This document shows positions 53,867-64,000 of a stretch of 64,000 nt of DNA, piece by piece (within the stretch, counting starts at the first letter, position 1; every line of letters starts with the position of its first letter). Position numbers and translations under genes: made by a program. A model generated the notes under the pieces. It was not told the origin of the DNA, searched no databases, and saw only the letters and a program-made list of their open reading frames with translations. The stretch spans positions 720,276-784,275 of the forward strand of contig NRSV01000001.1 of the NCBI GenBank assembly GCA_002286855.1. Reading direction: 5' to 3'. Source of the stretch: Bipolaris cookei (Eukaryota; Ascomycota; Dothideomycetes; Pleosporales; Pleosporaceae).

Positions 53867-55469
53867 GATTGCTGGCGTGATGTGTCGAGTTATTGATAGA
53901 GGATGTTCTCCATATGCGCAAGAGGGCGGTCGATATCGGAATGCAGGTGGGTGCTGATATGTGGGGATTGGGGTTCGAATGCCACACGGATGGGCAAGGT
54001 GCGAGAGGGCAGATAAGGTCGTGGACGGCGCTCGAAAACAATGAGGGGATTCTGTTGCGGATATTCGGGAGGTGAGTTTGTCGGGCACAGGTGGTGGTGG
54101 ACAGAGGGAGCGGGCTGATGGCGTGGAGGATGGAGGCTGTGGGTGGAGCAGATGGTCTGAAGAGGCAGTTCTTGGGCTCTCTGGATCCGGAGCCATGATG
54201 GTTATCGATCTAGCTGTGGGTAAGGATGGCGATGTGCGCGATTCCCACGACGCCAAGAAAGGTCGTGGAGATCGAGGTGCCTGGGAGGGAACGAAGACAT
54301 GGTATGGCGCACCCGGGGCTAGACTAAGTGCCCCATCGTCGATGAGCCTCGTCGGTTCACTTGTCTATTGCCCAAATTGGACCCTATCGTAAGTGCAACA
54401 TGAGAGAAGGCCCTGTATGTTGTCTGACCCCCGATGCCTCTCCGAATCTATGATCATGGACAAGGGTCCCACTAGCCCAATCCGGAATAGCACCATGTTC
54501 TTTGACTCTCCACGCGCTAGCTCAACTCTACTCTACACACAGCCTCTCTTACTGCCGGCAGTGCGACCTTCCAGACGCATCCTGTCCTCCGTTCAGACCC
54601 ATCGCGACTCGACTCAACGGGCGGTGCGACCCGTCGTCGACACAACGCTAGGTGTACCCGCCTCGCACAATGCCATCGAGATTGCTCTCGTTTCGCCCTG
54701 GCCAGTTCCAGCCCCAACCCCAGCCTCTCAGCGCGCCCGTGCCGGAGATGATTATTTTTTTTTTACCGTGGGTTACTGGACCCTGATTCTGTTGGCGTGA
54801 TGATGCGCCTAGCGTGGCCCACGCAGCTGCTGGATCGAACTGGTTGTGACCATCGCTGCTAGCATCCTACCCAACAAGACCCTGAGCTGAGAGAGGTCCG
54901 ACTAGGCTTCTCGCCACCGCGTCATTGGCCGTTCATGCCAGTCATCAGCACTCACTTGATGGAGTACATACGTACATACTCATCAATGAGGCCTTGGACT
55001 GCGCCATTCTCTTCAGTCTGCAAATAGACGCCAGCTCCCAATGAAGCCTTACCATTTGCTGTACTTGTCTCAACCCTAGCCAGTATTGTGTTCTAGTAAA
55101 ACGTCATGTGGTACTGAAGTCGCCCATCAAGCTCGGATCGCACACGCTTCCAGCAAACTCCGGCAAGGTCAAGGCGTCGGGGAAAAATTCCGGGCCAACC
55201 ATGCAACACAGTAGTGAGCTAGTAACGTTTGATTGATGACTGTGCCGTTCAAACTGCTACGTAGTCCATCGGCGATGTCCATTTCAACCCCCGCCTCATC
55301 GTACGATCTTTGTAATACTCAGTCGCAATCGAGATCCCTCTTCTATCACCTCGTCGCCTATTCTGGCTCCGTGGAGCGAATGTGTCTGCATACTATACAT
55401 ATATATACTTTTACACAATCAAAATAAAAAAATAAAAAATGGGGCGCTGGATGATGACGCAGATCCGGC
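53867..55469. other. frq upstream region and coq9 3' flank
   Basis: About 1.6 kb. The part next to frq should contain its promoter and leader, including the in-frame open extension to 54256 and a pair of GATN-type motifs near 54230. Farther out, an open frame at 54393-54800 has no conserved sequence. The left end carries the coq9 3' flank with an AT-rich run (55390-55440). Confidence 0.5.
54230..54246. promoter_or_regulatory. Candidate White-Collar light/clock element upstream of frq
   Basis: CGATGTGCGCGATTCCC holds two CGATN-type half sites seven bases apart, loosely like the GATN repeats bound by the White Collar complex in the Neurospora frq promoter. It lies ~365 bases before the frq ATG. 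Such motifs are short and arise by chance, so this is only a candidate. Confidence 0.3.
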
Positions 55470-56287
55470 CTAGACACGAGCTCCCTTACTCCGAAGTACA
55501 TTGATGGCAGAATGGCCCGTGTAGTTGAGCCATTCCCCCAGACTGCCCATGAAGCCAGCAACCTTCATCAGATCCTGCAGCCTGTTGTCTAGAAACTGCT
55601 CAGTCTCTACAAAATTATGCGACTTATCCTGTGTCATGTACAGCTCTGTCGTTGAGTAGATTGCCGAGAGGGTTGCTCGTTTCGTGTACCAGCTACTATC
55701 AACGCTCTGGTCGCCTGACAGAAACCATATCTCGTCTGCGAGCTTGGCCAGTTCGGTGATGGACGCAGGGACGTACGTGGGCTGGGACATTATTGCCAGT
55801 GCCTGAGAAGCATTAGCCGACTGTCCGCGGAAGTGCACCATGAAAGTAGTACCTCTTGCCAGCGATCGATAATGGGTGCATTTGCGCGGAGCCGTGCGAG
55901 CGTTAACGTCCTGACCTTGGCACCGGCTCCCATCTTCTCCCCGTGCTCGCTCTCTTCGGGAAATTGGATCTTGCTTTGCAGAGCCAATCGTTGAGTGACG
56001 AGATGGTAGTTGATCAGTTCAAAGACACCTCGTGGAAGTAAATTTGTAGAGACATCAAGGTAGCCAGCATCTCGAGCGCCCAGCTTAAGTGCATCCATGG
56101 TGAAGCCATGGTTTGGTACGTGTGCGTATGCAGACGAAAGAATCGCTGTCTCAGCGGGGGGAAATGGCGGTGGCGGGGGGTAATCATATGAGTGATACAG
56201 GCATCGCTGTCGGCACGTTGCGGCTGGGCGAATTGAAGCTGTTCGGCACGTCCCGAACAACGAAGCGGCCAGGCGTGTGGGTGCCAT
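55470..56287 (-). CDS. coq9: Ubiquinone biosynthesis protein Coq9
   Basis: Two exons: 56287-55854 and 55803-55470 (50-base intron GTACTA..TCTCAG), 255 residues. It is a lipid-binding member of the coenzyme Q synthome in the mitochondrial matrix that presents intermediates to Coq7. The N-terminus looks like a presequence (MAPTRLAASLFGTCRTASIR). Family sequence begins ETAILSSAYAHVPNHGFT, then ALKLGARDAGYLDVSTNL, GVFELINYHLVTQRLAL, and KVRTLTLARLRANAPIIDRW. After the intron come ALAIMSQP, LAKLADEIWFLSGDQSVDSS, WYTKRATLSAIYSTTELYM and the final helix that in Coq9 contacts the membrane. Divergent from cmr1. Confidence 0.92.
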
Positions 56288-56866
56288 GGTGGTGGAATCT
56301 GGAATTGAGAAAGTTCAGATCAGCCGATAGCCAAAGATGATGGCCACTCGACCAATCTGCCAAGACCGTGATCGATCACATCTCGCACTAACGACGGTCC
56401 ATGGCGCGCTGACAGACGGTTAGCAACCATACAGAGGCGAGTACACAAGCGCACGCTTCGGAGACAGCATGATCCGCTATTCGCTAGATCCCGCCGTTGC
56501 ACGCCCACATTGGAGAGGCTTAGCCGCCCTCCATTGGCATTCTCAAGGCTGAATCTACATAGATGATGCACGCGTCAGCACGTGACTGACGCGTAGACCG
56601 CGTCTACGCTAGTGGCAATGACGCTGGCATCGTCCTGCACTGCGGGAAGACTTCGCCCCTCGATATTCAGGAACAGATCGGACGTCCCGTAAATCTTGGA
56701 GGCGAAAATCAATTCTTGACGCGATTCGCCTGTCACCCTGTCCAAATCTCCACCATAGTCCACGGTATCTATCACTGCCCTTCGCGACGGCGCCTCGATC
56801 CCCGACGAATCAGTCCTTTCCTTCGTATCGCATCGCATCGCATCGTATTGCACAAACAAGACCACG
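56288..56866. promoter_or_regulatory. Shared divergent promoter region, coq9 / cmr1
   Basis: The 579 bases between the two start codons must include both promoters. Just before cmr1 is a repeated CGCATCGCATCGCATCGTAT (56828-56847). No known factor site was identified. Confidence 0.5.
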
Positions 56867-58491
56867 ATGGCGCGCGGGAAAAATATCGAGGTTAGCGAGT
56901 ATGAGCGTAAGAGACAGGAAAACATTGCAAAGACACAGGCGCTGCTGCGCAATCTCGAGATGGAGGCTGCGCAAGCAGGTCTAGGGCCTACAGGCAAGGC
57001 GAAGGCGTCTGTGCCATCGAGGCCAAAGATCAAGAGGTCAGCGCCCAAGAAGATCAAGGAAGAAGAGACTGCGCCGCGTCGAACGTCGTCACGCCTAAGG
57101 GGCATCGTGGCCGACAGTGAGGTCGCGAAGCGCAAAGCAGAGGATGAATACGCTGCCATACGGGAGGCCGATCGCGCAAAGAGACAGCGCATAAGTGACG
57201 TATACAACTTCAGCGACATTGTGGTCGCCGGCAAGGACTGGAACAAGAGCGGCAATTTTCTCTCTGTTGGCCCAGCGGATCCATATGCGCGCACTTTCGA
57301 CTACAATGACGTAAAGGAAACAACGGACAAAGAGTTGAGAGTGCTTCGAGAACGCATGAGTGGGCTGCAGCTTTGGGAGGACTTTGAGCCTAATGAGATC
57401 AAAATCACCCCCGAGCGCATCTACTCCATGGGCCTGCATCCCACAACAGACAAACCCCTCGTATTTGCTGGTGATAAACTTGGAAACTTAGGCATATGTG
57501 ACGCTTCCCAAAAAGCCGCCGAGGTGAAGGTGGAAGATGATGAGGATACGGAGAGAGAAGGGCCTACCATCACAACCTTGAAGCCGCATACACGGACAAT
57601 ACACACGTTCCAATTCAGTCCTCACGATGCCAACACACTTTACTCTGCTTCGTATGATTCGACGGTACGAAAGTTGGATCTTGCAAAAGGAGTTGCTATT
57701 GAAGTTTATTCACCCTCCGATGCAAGCGAAGAAGCACCGCTCTCTGGCCTCGAGATCTCCAAGGATGATTCGAACACGCTATATTTTTCCACACTCGACG
57801 GTCAGTTCGGCATATACGATATGCGTACGCCGTCTGAAAAGGCAGCGGGACTACAAGTCTTCCAGTTGTCAGATAAGAAGATTGGTGGCTTCACTCTACA
57901 TCCTCTACACCCACATCTCGTAGCCACGGCTTCTCTAGACCGTACATTGAAGATTTGGGATCTGCGCAAAATCACAGGCAAGGGGGATGATCGCTTACCG
58001 ACCCTTGTTGGTGAGCATACAAGCAAGCTATCTGTCTCACACGCTGCGTGGAACTCTGCTGGTCAAGTGGCTACGGCTTCATACGATGACACTATTAAAA
58101 TCCATGATTTCGGGAACTGTACTGAATGGAAGGCCGGGACGACTCTAGAAGAAGCCGAGATGGAACCTGCGGTTATTGTGCCGCACAACAACCAGACTGG
58201 ACGATGGGTTACAATGTTTGTCGGCCCATATATGCAATACTTGCGAATTATAATGCTAACCATGTGTGTAGATTACGAGCCCAGTGGCAGCAGTTTCCTC
58301 AGGACAATGTACAGCGCTTCTGTATTGGCAATATGAACCGCTTTGTGGACATTTACACGGCAAAGGGTGAACAGCTGGCGCAGCTGGGAGGCGATGGTAT
58401 TACAGCAGTACCGTCTGTTGCAAAGTTCCATCCTACGCTTGACTGGGTGGCAGCTGGAACAGCGAGTGGCAAGCTCTGTCTGTGGATGTAG
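56867..58491 (+). CDS. cmr1: WD40 DNA-damage-binding protein Cmr1 (WDR76-like)
   Basis: Two exons: 56867-58215 and 58272-58491 (56-base intron GTTTGT..TGTGTAG), 522 residues. It is a nuclear WD40 protein that binds damaged DNA and gathers in quality-control foci under replication stress. The start is MARGKNIEVSEYERKRQENI, the family's usual N-terminus. It is followed by a basic segment (KIKRSAPKKIKEEE), RRTSSRLRGI and DRAKRQRISD. The seven-bladed propeller includes RIYSMGLHPTTDKPLVFAGD, FSPHDANTLYSASYDSTVRK, DNTLYFSTLDGQFGIYDMRT-type units, HPHLVATASLDRTLKIWDLR and AAWNSAGQVATASYDDTIKI, and after the intron LRAQWQQFPQ..NMNRFVDIY. It ends GTASGKLCLWM. Length matches Cmr1. Confidence 0.92.
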
Positions 58492-59905
58492 TAGAAGACG
58501 GTCGATAGCAGCCTCGAGGCATTCTATTGTTGGAAGTTGGGCGTGAAACATTCACCGCTGCTCGCTCCTTGTAGTGTGTTCCCAAATCATGTTTCATGCA
58601 AGAGGCGAATTGTGGGCTATTGAAATGCACGGGTGCAGCCATGCGAGCCGTCTGTCAAGCTTTTGTTGTTAGTTGAGTGGCCAAACTAAGTAGTTTCTCC
58701 ATATTGGCTGACAGGGGTCACATGTCATGCGCTCTTTGACCACTATACGCCTGCTTGCGATGTGGCATGACAAAACGGTCCTGTATTTTGCGCTCCAAAG
58801 GACCCGCCCCGGACATACTCGGAGATGCTTTAAGGGACGCTTCGCACGAGGGCCAGACGGTGGCAGTGGTGGTCTTATGGCAGAAACACCCATGGCGGGT
58901 GACGTTGCTAATGCCTAGGGGGCGACAATCAACGTTACCCCAGAGAGGCGCAGGGTCTCGCAAGTGCAACACGAGGGCTTGCATAGGCGAAAGGCACTCA
59001 CTATCACATGTACAGTTATCTACGGGCATGGCAACAGTAGGAGGGTTAGCCAGACGGGTGTGGCACAACCCCGAGAGTGGGGAACGGTATGACGATGGCC
59101 TAGTCGTGAATGTGTTCCACCAATTTCGATGATTGCACAGAAATGTCGCTGCATCTGTTGATCGGCTCACAGTCCCAGCTAGCACAATACATCCATATTC
59201 GCTAGTGATATCACCAGCATCTGGACCAAAATAGCAAGAGGATGAACAGGGGAGGTGCTAGGGATGCAAAAGCCCCGTCCAGGACTGCCTGGCGAGCAAA
59301 AGCGACCGTCGCAAACGGACTGGTACCCAATCGCATCATACTCTCCACCCCGAATCCCGCCGCCTCGTAACAGTGCCATAGAGATATTCTACCGGGGGTC
59401 GACAGCGTGAGGTTGCTTCTTGAGAGTTGCATCATCGCATGACTTCATAAACATTGTACTAGTCAACACGAGAAGATCGCCATGACCGTCGCTCGTGTTC
59501 GGATGGGAAGGGTCGGGTACGACGGTTATTCTGGGCAATCTCAATACAACAGAGCGGGTAGCCCCACCGAATTTGCTCTATCCTTGTACTAGCGTCGGTT
59601 GATCTTCACCCAAGTCGTCGGTGGAATGAGCTTAGCCAGTCGCGTGTGACCAGGGTTCCTCTCCCAGAGACAAGGCTGTGTGCCCTGGATAGGTACGCAA
59701 GCGACTCCGCATACACGCAAGACGGCTCCATGCGATGATGAAAGGTCATGTCGCATAGTCCCGCCTGTCTGTACATAAAGAGACGTCAACGACACCTGCA
59801 ACAAGACCACCAGCTCAAATCTACCACTTCACAACACCTCGACTCTATCTATCCACTTACAATCACCTGTTTGTCTCCAGACTTTCAAACATCAATACCA
59901 TCAAG
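58492..59905. other. Long intergenic region upstream of the PhiA-like gene
   Basis: About 1.4 kb. Several open frames on both strands (58718-59185, 58755-59132) overlap each other and have no conserved motif. The final ~130 bases form a CT/CA-rich leader typical of highly expressed fungal genes. Confidence 0.5.
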
Positions 59906-60561
59906 ATGAAGTACGCCGCCGCTCTCGCCACTTTGGTCGCTGCCGTCATGGCAGCCCCTACCGCTGTTCAGCTTGTTGCTAGGCAAGCAGACACCAGCGC
60001 CTACTTCACCGTCATCTCTCAGCGCAGCGCCTCTCCCATCCACTTCCAAAACTTGAACGCTCGCGGCGGATCTTTCTACCTTGGTGGAAAGGGACCGTCT
60101 TCCTACTGCCCAGCCGAAGCTATCGGTGCTGAGAATTGCCCATCAGGCAACACCACTACATTTGCTGGTGGCAACAACACTCTTAGTCTCGGCGTTGTAG
60201 TTCCCGGTGGTCAGCAGGTCTACGTCGGCCCTGACGGTTCCCTCAGCTATACCACCGCTCACTCTGCCTACATCCCCCCTGGCTCCACCGTCACCGGCTT
60301 CAGCCGCACCCCAGCTCCCAATAGCGACCAGTTTGGCTACCTGAACTGGGACTGCGGCTTCCTTGCCTGCCCTGGCTCTGCGGACGATGGATGGAAGGTC
60401 TACGGCAAGCTCGACAATGTTACCTTCAGCGACGAGTGCCTCTCATTCAGCGCCATTGCTTGTAAGTTTGAACCCTATTCTGCTCTACTGTTTTTGGTAC
60501 ATGTAGATAACTAACGTTTATGATAGCTCCCGTCGATGCTCCTGGCGCCTGGCAGTACTAG
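59906..60561 (+). CDS. Secreted PhiA-like cell-wall protein
   Basis: Two exons: 59906-60461 and 60527-60561 (65-base intron GTAAGT..GATAG), 196 residues. A signal peptide is evident (MKYAAALATLVAAVMAAPTA), with a possible Kex2-like site after VARQ. The mature part matches the PhiA / fungal 'IgE-binding' family: TVISQRSASPIHFQNLNARG, FYLGG, SSYCP, NCPSGNTTTF, LGVVVPGGQQVYVGPDGSL, AHSAYIPPGSTVTGF, GFLACPG, WKVYGKLDNVTF, CLSFSAIA, and the short second exon giving PVDAPGAWQY. In Aspergillus PhiA is a wall protein needed for phialide and conidium development. The strong C/T codon bias and CT-rich leader suggest high expression (inference). Confidence 0.88.
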
Positions 60562-60836
60562 ATGCCCTTGTGACTCGATTCGAACCAAACAAAAGTACAT
60601 ATAGAACGAACGCATTGTATCGTAGATGCATTTAAGTAATTGGTAATATGGCGGAGGGATGGACATGGCTATGTTGTATATATAACGCTCCTTAATGACT
60701 TGTACATGACAGTCGTATAATGATAATAAGTTAAGAACTGGCAAGACTTCACTTTTTGAATTGCTACGTGATGCGAGTGATTTTTAACTACCATACTCAA
60801 TTTGTTGCTAAACCAAAAGTAAAATACAGCCTCTTT
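60562..60836. other. Convergent 3' region
   Basis: A 275-base AT-rich stretch between two converging genes, presumably holding both polyadenylation regions. Confidence 0.5.
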
Positions 60837-61193
60837 TTATGTTCCAGAAACTCTTTGTAGCATGACTTTTATCCTCTCAACTTGCTCTTCAGGCGCTTCT
60901 AAGAGACTTGTCCGAACAGCCACCGTCTTATCCCTGCTCTTCATACCCTTGATAACCTCGACATCAGACTTTGGTACTCCAAGCACATCGGCAACGACTC
61001 GCCTCACTGCTTTGTTGGCCTCGCCGTCTCTTGCCTGGGCTGCAACACATAGCTGGATACGCTCGTTTGAAATGGCAGCAACACCCTTGCGATTTGCACT
61101 GGCACCAGGCTTCACATGACAGAGTAATTGAATTGTGCCCGTACTTGGCTTGGCCGCCACTGCAGCGACAAATCGAATGGCCTGACCGGACAT
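60837..61193 (-). CDS. DUF167 / YggU-family small protein
   Basis: A single exon of 118 residues from MSGQAIRFVAAVAAKPSTGT. The family core is plain: LLCHVKPGASANRKGVAAIS, ERIQLCVAAQARDGEANKAV, RRVVADVLGVPKSDVEVIKG and SRDKTVAVRT. These proteins are widespread in bacteria and eukaryotes, with no agreed function. The in-frame extension upstream to 61232 has no ATG, so the start at 61193 is chosen. It converges on the PhiA-like gene and is divergent from arginase. Confidence 0.87.
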   Translation of the reverse strand: MSGQAIRFVAAVAAKPSTGTIQLLCHVKPGASANRKGVAAISNERIQLCVAAQARDGEANKAVRRVVADVLGVPKSDVEVIKGMKSRDKTVAVRTSLLEAPEEQVERIKVMLQRVSGT

Positions 61194-62146
61194 TTGACGA
61201 TAGTGGATAGAAGAGTATTGGCAATTTTGCAATCGGTGTATAACAGGTCAGGTGTGCGAGGCTGCAGCTGGGCGAAGATAACGGCCAGGGCGGCGGCAGC
61301 GGCTGAGTGTGAGCAAGGAAATGGCCGCAAAGCCGACTGCACCCGCCGTTTCCTAGCAAGGATTAGGCCATGCATCCCACTCTCCTGCGCCCGCAACATG
61401 GCACCCCGTCTGGTGGCCGCTCAATTGCTCTACACCAACACATACAAGTATCTATACTACAACACACATGTCTGTTCCGTTGCGAATCCCGAGCGCTTTT
61501 GCTTCTGCTCGGCTTCCTCGCCCTCTGCAAAGTGATCAAGCATGCCACCTACCTAATGCGATATGGTTTGCCTCGGCCCTCTTGCTTAGTGGTGGGCCCG
61601 CTCCGTCTGTTACCAGACCTTCCTGGACCGATTACTTCCCCTAAGTGATAAATTTGACGAGAGCCTCAAGTTATTCTTCCCCTAAGTACAGGTGTACACG
61701 ATGGCCACGAAAAATCAGCGACACATAATTACCTAACAACCGAGACCCGTGCCAGAGATAAAAAGGGCACCCCGCGTCTGCCCTGCTTTTGTATCGTGTT
61801 ATCTTCGCATCTCGCAGTTTCCTTTTTTTAATCGTGTTGATTAGACCTGACTCTTGCTAGAGGGATCTTGTATATTTGGACAGCTACTTTAGCATCTTTT
61901 GAATTAACCCCCGCCATATATTTTATCCTGCCGTATTAAAGCAGACCGACGTTAGGTAAGAGCTCGATGCTGCTGCATTCAGACGCGGTCCTGTTTTATC
62001 TCTTTTCTTTTCTTTTGGCAAGCTGGAGGTTTCCGAGTCGCACTCCCGCAACGAGGAACCTCAAACAACAAACATTCTGCACGCTTGGCTCCTCTGCACG
62101 AAACACTGTGAACAACCATATTAATATATTTTCCAGTTGAGAAAAG
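61194..62146. promoter_or_regulatory. Divergent region DUF167 / arginase with GATAA motifs
   Basis: About 950 bases. On the arginase side there are four GATAA motifs on either strand (about 61647, 61757, 61799 and 61996), the core site of AreA-type nitrogen regulators, and a pyrimidine-rich leader (TTTCCTTTTTTT near 61820). Open frames here (for example 61370-61648) look like chance. Confidence 0.4.
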
Positions 62147-63252
62147 ATGACTTCTGCACCAACAAAACAACCCAACTTCCTGCCTAGTCGGCATGAGCTG
62201 GGTATCGTCGCAGTCGGCTTCAGCGGGGGTCAGGTAAGGCTTTCTACCCCAACAGTCTCGCACACACTGTCCCAGTACCAGTAACTAATAATGCCATGCC
62301 CAGCCCAAAGCCGGCGTCGATGCCGCCCCCATGGCTCTCATCGAAAATGGCCTCATCAAGCAGCTAGAAGAAGACCTAGAGTACAACGTCACCTACGACG
62401 GCCAAGTACACAACTACTCCGAGCTCCAACCAATTGAGGACCCTGACTACCGGGGCATGAAGCGCCCCAAGTTCGCCAGCGCCGTGACACGAGAAGTCAG
62501 CAACCAAGTGTACAAGCACGCCAAAGACGGCAAGCTCGTCCTCACTCTCGGCGGCGACCACTCCATCGCCATCGGCACCATTTCCGGTACCGCAAAGGCC
62601 GTCCGCGAGCGCCTCGGCAGAGAAATCGCAGTCATTTGGGTTGATGCGCATGCCGATATCAATACGCCTGAGACGTCTGAAAGCGGCAATATCCATGGCA
62701 TGCCTGTATCTTTTCTCACAGGCCTTGCGACTGAAGACCGCGAAGATGTTTTCGGATGGATTAAAGAGGAGCATCGACTTAGCTTGAAGAAGTTGGTGTA
62801 TATTGGTCTGAGGGATATTGATAAAGGCGAAAAGAAGATTCTGAGGGAGCATGGGATTAAGGCGTTTTCTATGCATGATATTGACAGGTAAATGCTGCAC
62901 GTCGTTTAACACCGTTTATGTTATGGCTAATATCTTTTTTTTGCACAGGCACGGCATTGGCAAGGTCATGGACATGGCTCTGGGCTGGATCGGAAGCGAC
63001 ACCCCAATTCATCTCTCCTTTGATGTCGATGCCCTCGATCCCATGTGGGCACCCAGCACCGGCACGCCTGTCCGTGGCGGTCTCACGCTGCGAGAAGGCG
63101 ACTTTATCGCTGAGTGCGTTGCTGAGACAGGTTCGCTGATTGCTCTTGATCTTGTCGAGGTCAATCCTAGCCTTGATGCTGAGGGTGCGGGCGATACAGT
63201 GCGTGCCGGTGTGTCGATTGTGAGGTGTGCGCTTGGTGATACGCTTTTGTGA
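62147..63252 (+). CDS. car1: Arginase
   Basis: Three exons: 62147-62233, 62304-62887 and 62949-63252 (70- and 61-base introns), 324 residues. It hydrolyses arginine to ornithine and urea in the cytosol, using two Mn ions. The start is MTSAPTKQPNFLPSRHELGI, then VGFSGGQ-PKAGVDAAPMALI across intron 1. Metal and substrate motifs are LTLGGDHSIAIGT, VIWVDAHADINTPETS with SGNIHGMPVSFL, LVYIGLRDID, and HLSFDVDALDPMWAPSTGTP with GGLTLREGDFI; the end is ALDLVEVNPSLD..VSIVRCALGDTLL. All expected His/Asp ligands are present and the length is normal for fungal arginase. Confidence 0.95.
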
Positions 63253-64000
63253 GCTATCATGTGTGTGAGTGAGGTGGTTACGAGGTCATGTACGGTGGTT
63301 TTTTGGCGTCTTTTTTTTGACAGGATTTCGGTATAGAAGGTAGGATTTGTGTCTTCTCACTAGACCAAAGTCTTCAAGATGAGATAGTATGAGATAGATA
63401 ACCTAGATCAATATTCTCTTGTTCATGATACTGTTGCTTATTCTTCGGGGCGAGATTCATATGTTTCTATTGCTTGCTCTTTGCGATCTTGGGGTGCATA
63501 ATAACCTTTGTTGTATCTGAGAAGAAAACAGTCATGTCACTATCCAGTACCAATAACGTGCCATTACAGCTAAACCCCGCATTATATGGTACACGTTCAA
63601 CTAAACGATGTAAACGGCCGTGGCATGTTTCAATCTTACTTTTTCCCTCAAAGGCTCAAACGAGAGAGTTGGTTCTGGATCGAAGTTTCACTTTGCTTCT
63701 TTTTTTTTGCTTGTAGCAACGCATGGTTTACATCCCGGATTCGATGGTGCAGATGTGAGTGCGTTTGATATAGCTAAATATTTACACAGTGGGATGTATG
63801 TTCTTGTCGTGCTTATAGACCTAGCCTCACTCGAGGCGATCTATGTATATATACGTGGCCCTCGGATTTTCGATCTAGATGCATAGGGTTTTAGAGGTTG
63901 TGGGGAAGTTAGGGTATTTTGGGGAAAAGAAATACTTGTTTGAGATGGTTTCATCAAAGGTGATGTTTTGTATTCCCAGCGGGCAGAAAAGCAATGGAGT
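63253..64000. other. Intergenic to the window end
   Basis: Arginase 3' flank and about 700 bases without a recognisable gene; open frames at 63474-63886 lack conserved features. Confidence 0.5.

Noticed and set aside
53969..53984. GGGTTCGAATGCC resembles a tRNA B-box
   Set aside because: No matching A-box or cloverleaf stems around it; it lies in the frq upstream region.
54393..54800. 135-residue open frame upstream of frq
   Set aside because: No conserved motif, irregular composition and no intron evidence; treated as chance.
56575..57294. 239-residue minus-strand open frame over the cmr1 start
   Set aside because: Antisense to a clear Cmr1 coding region; no family resemblance.

Overview
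The window reads as nuclear DNA of a filamentous ascomycete. Genes carry short introns (about 50-70 bases) with GT..AG ends and CTNAC-type branch sites, and the proteins are typical of Pezizomycotina: the clock protein FREQUENCY, a PhiA-like cell-wall protein, DUF6594 and SigF/NTF2-like proteins, and Fot1/pogo and Tc1 transposons. The style of frq and the transposon families suggest Dothideomycetes/Pleosporales, but I cannot name a species.

Positions 1-13,330 form a transposon island with no host gene. It holds a Tc1-like element (1-2993, nonsense and frameshift damage) with a deleted pogo derivative nested in it; an element with long inverted repeats (about 3558-4909); a Fot1-type transposase broken only by three stop codons (5729-7345); a second pogo transposase pseudogene (7882-9632); two more deleted pogo derivatives; and an apparently intact Tc1 element (11976-13330). 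The last three lie nearly end to end, separated only by TA runs. Several lesions are C-to-T type, compatible with mild repeat-induced point mutation.

Positions 13,670-64,000 are ordinary gene space with about 22 genes. In order they are: a secreted cellobiose-dehydrogenase-like flavoprotein, a BTB protein, a PTR2 peptide transporter, the Fe-S helicase Chl1, a Sas2-like MYST acetyltransferase, a BTB/BACK-like gene with one odd splice site, a conserved acidic nuclear-type protein, uroporphyrinogen-III synthase (divergent from BFR1), an FMN split-barrel protein, a SigF/NTF2-like protein, a DUF6594 membrane protein, a RasGAP after a 3.6-kb gene-free stretch, a small unknown, the Mis14/Nsl1 kinetochore protein, an alternative NADH dehydrogenase, FREQUENCY, Coq9, the WD40 protein Cmr1, a PhiA-like secreted protein, a DUF167 protein and arginase.

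The genes are mostly housekeeping and do not form a metabolic cluster. Loose themes are chromosome biology (Chl1, Sas2-like, Mis14, Cmr1), mitochondrial respiration and quinone (NDH-2, Coq9), and nitrogen use (PTR2, arginase). The most unusual content is in the transposon island: two deleted pogo copies share a 594-base core that reads as identical between diverged flanks, and one of them keeps an open reading frame for the DNA-binding half of the transposase. All exon limits were set by eye from splice motifs and frame continuity.
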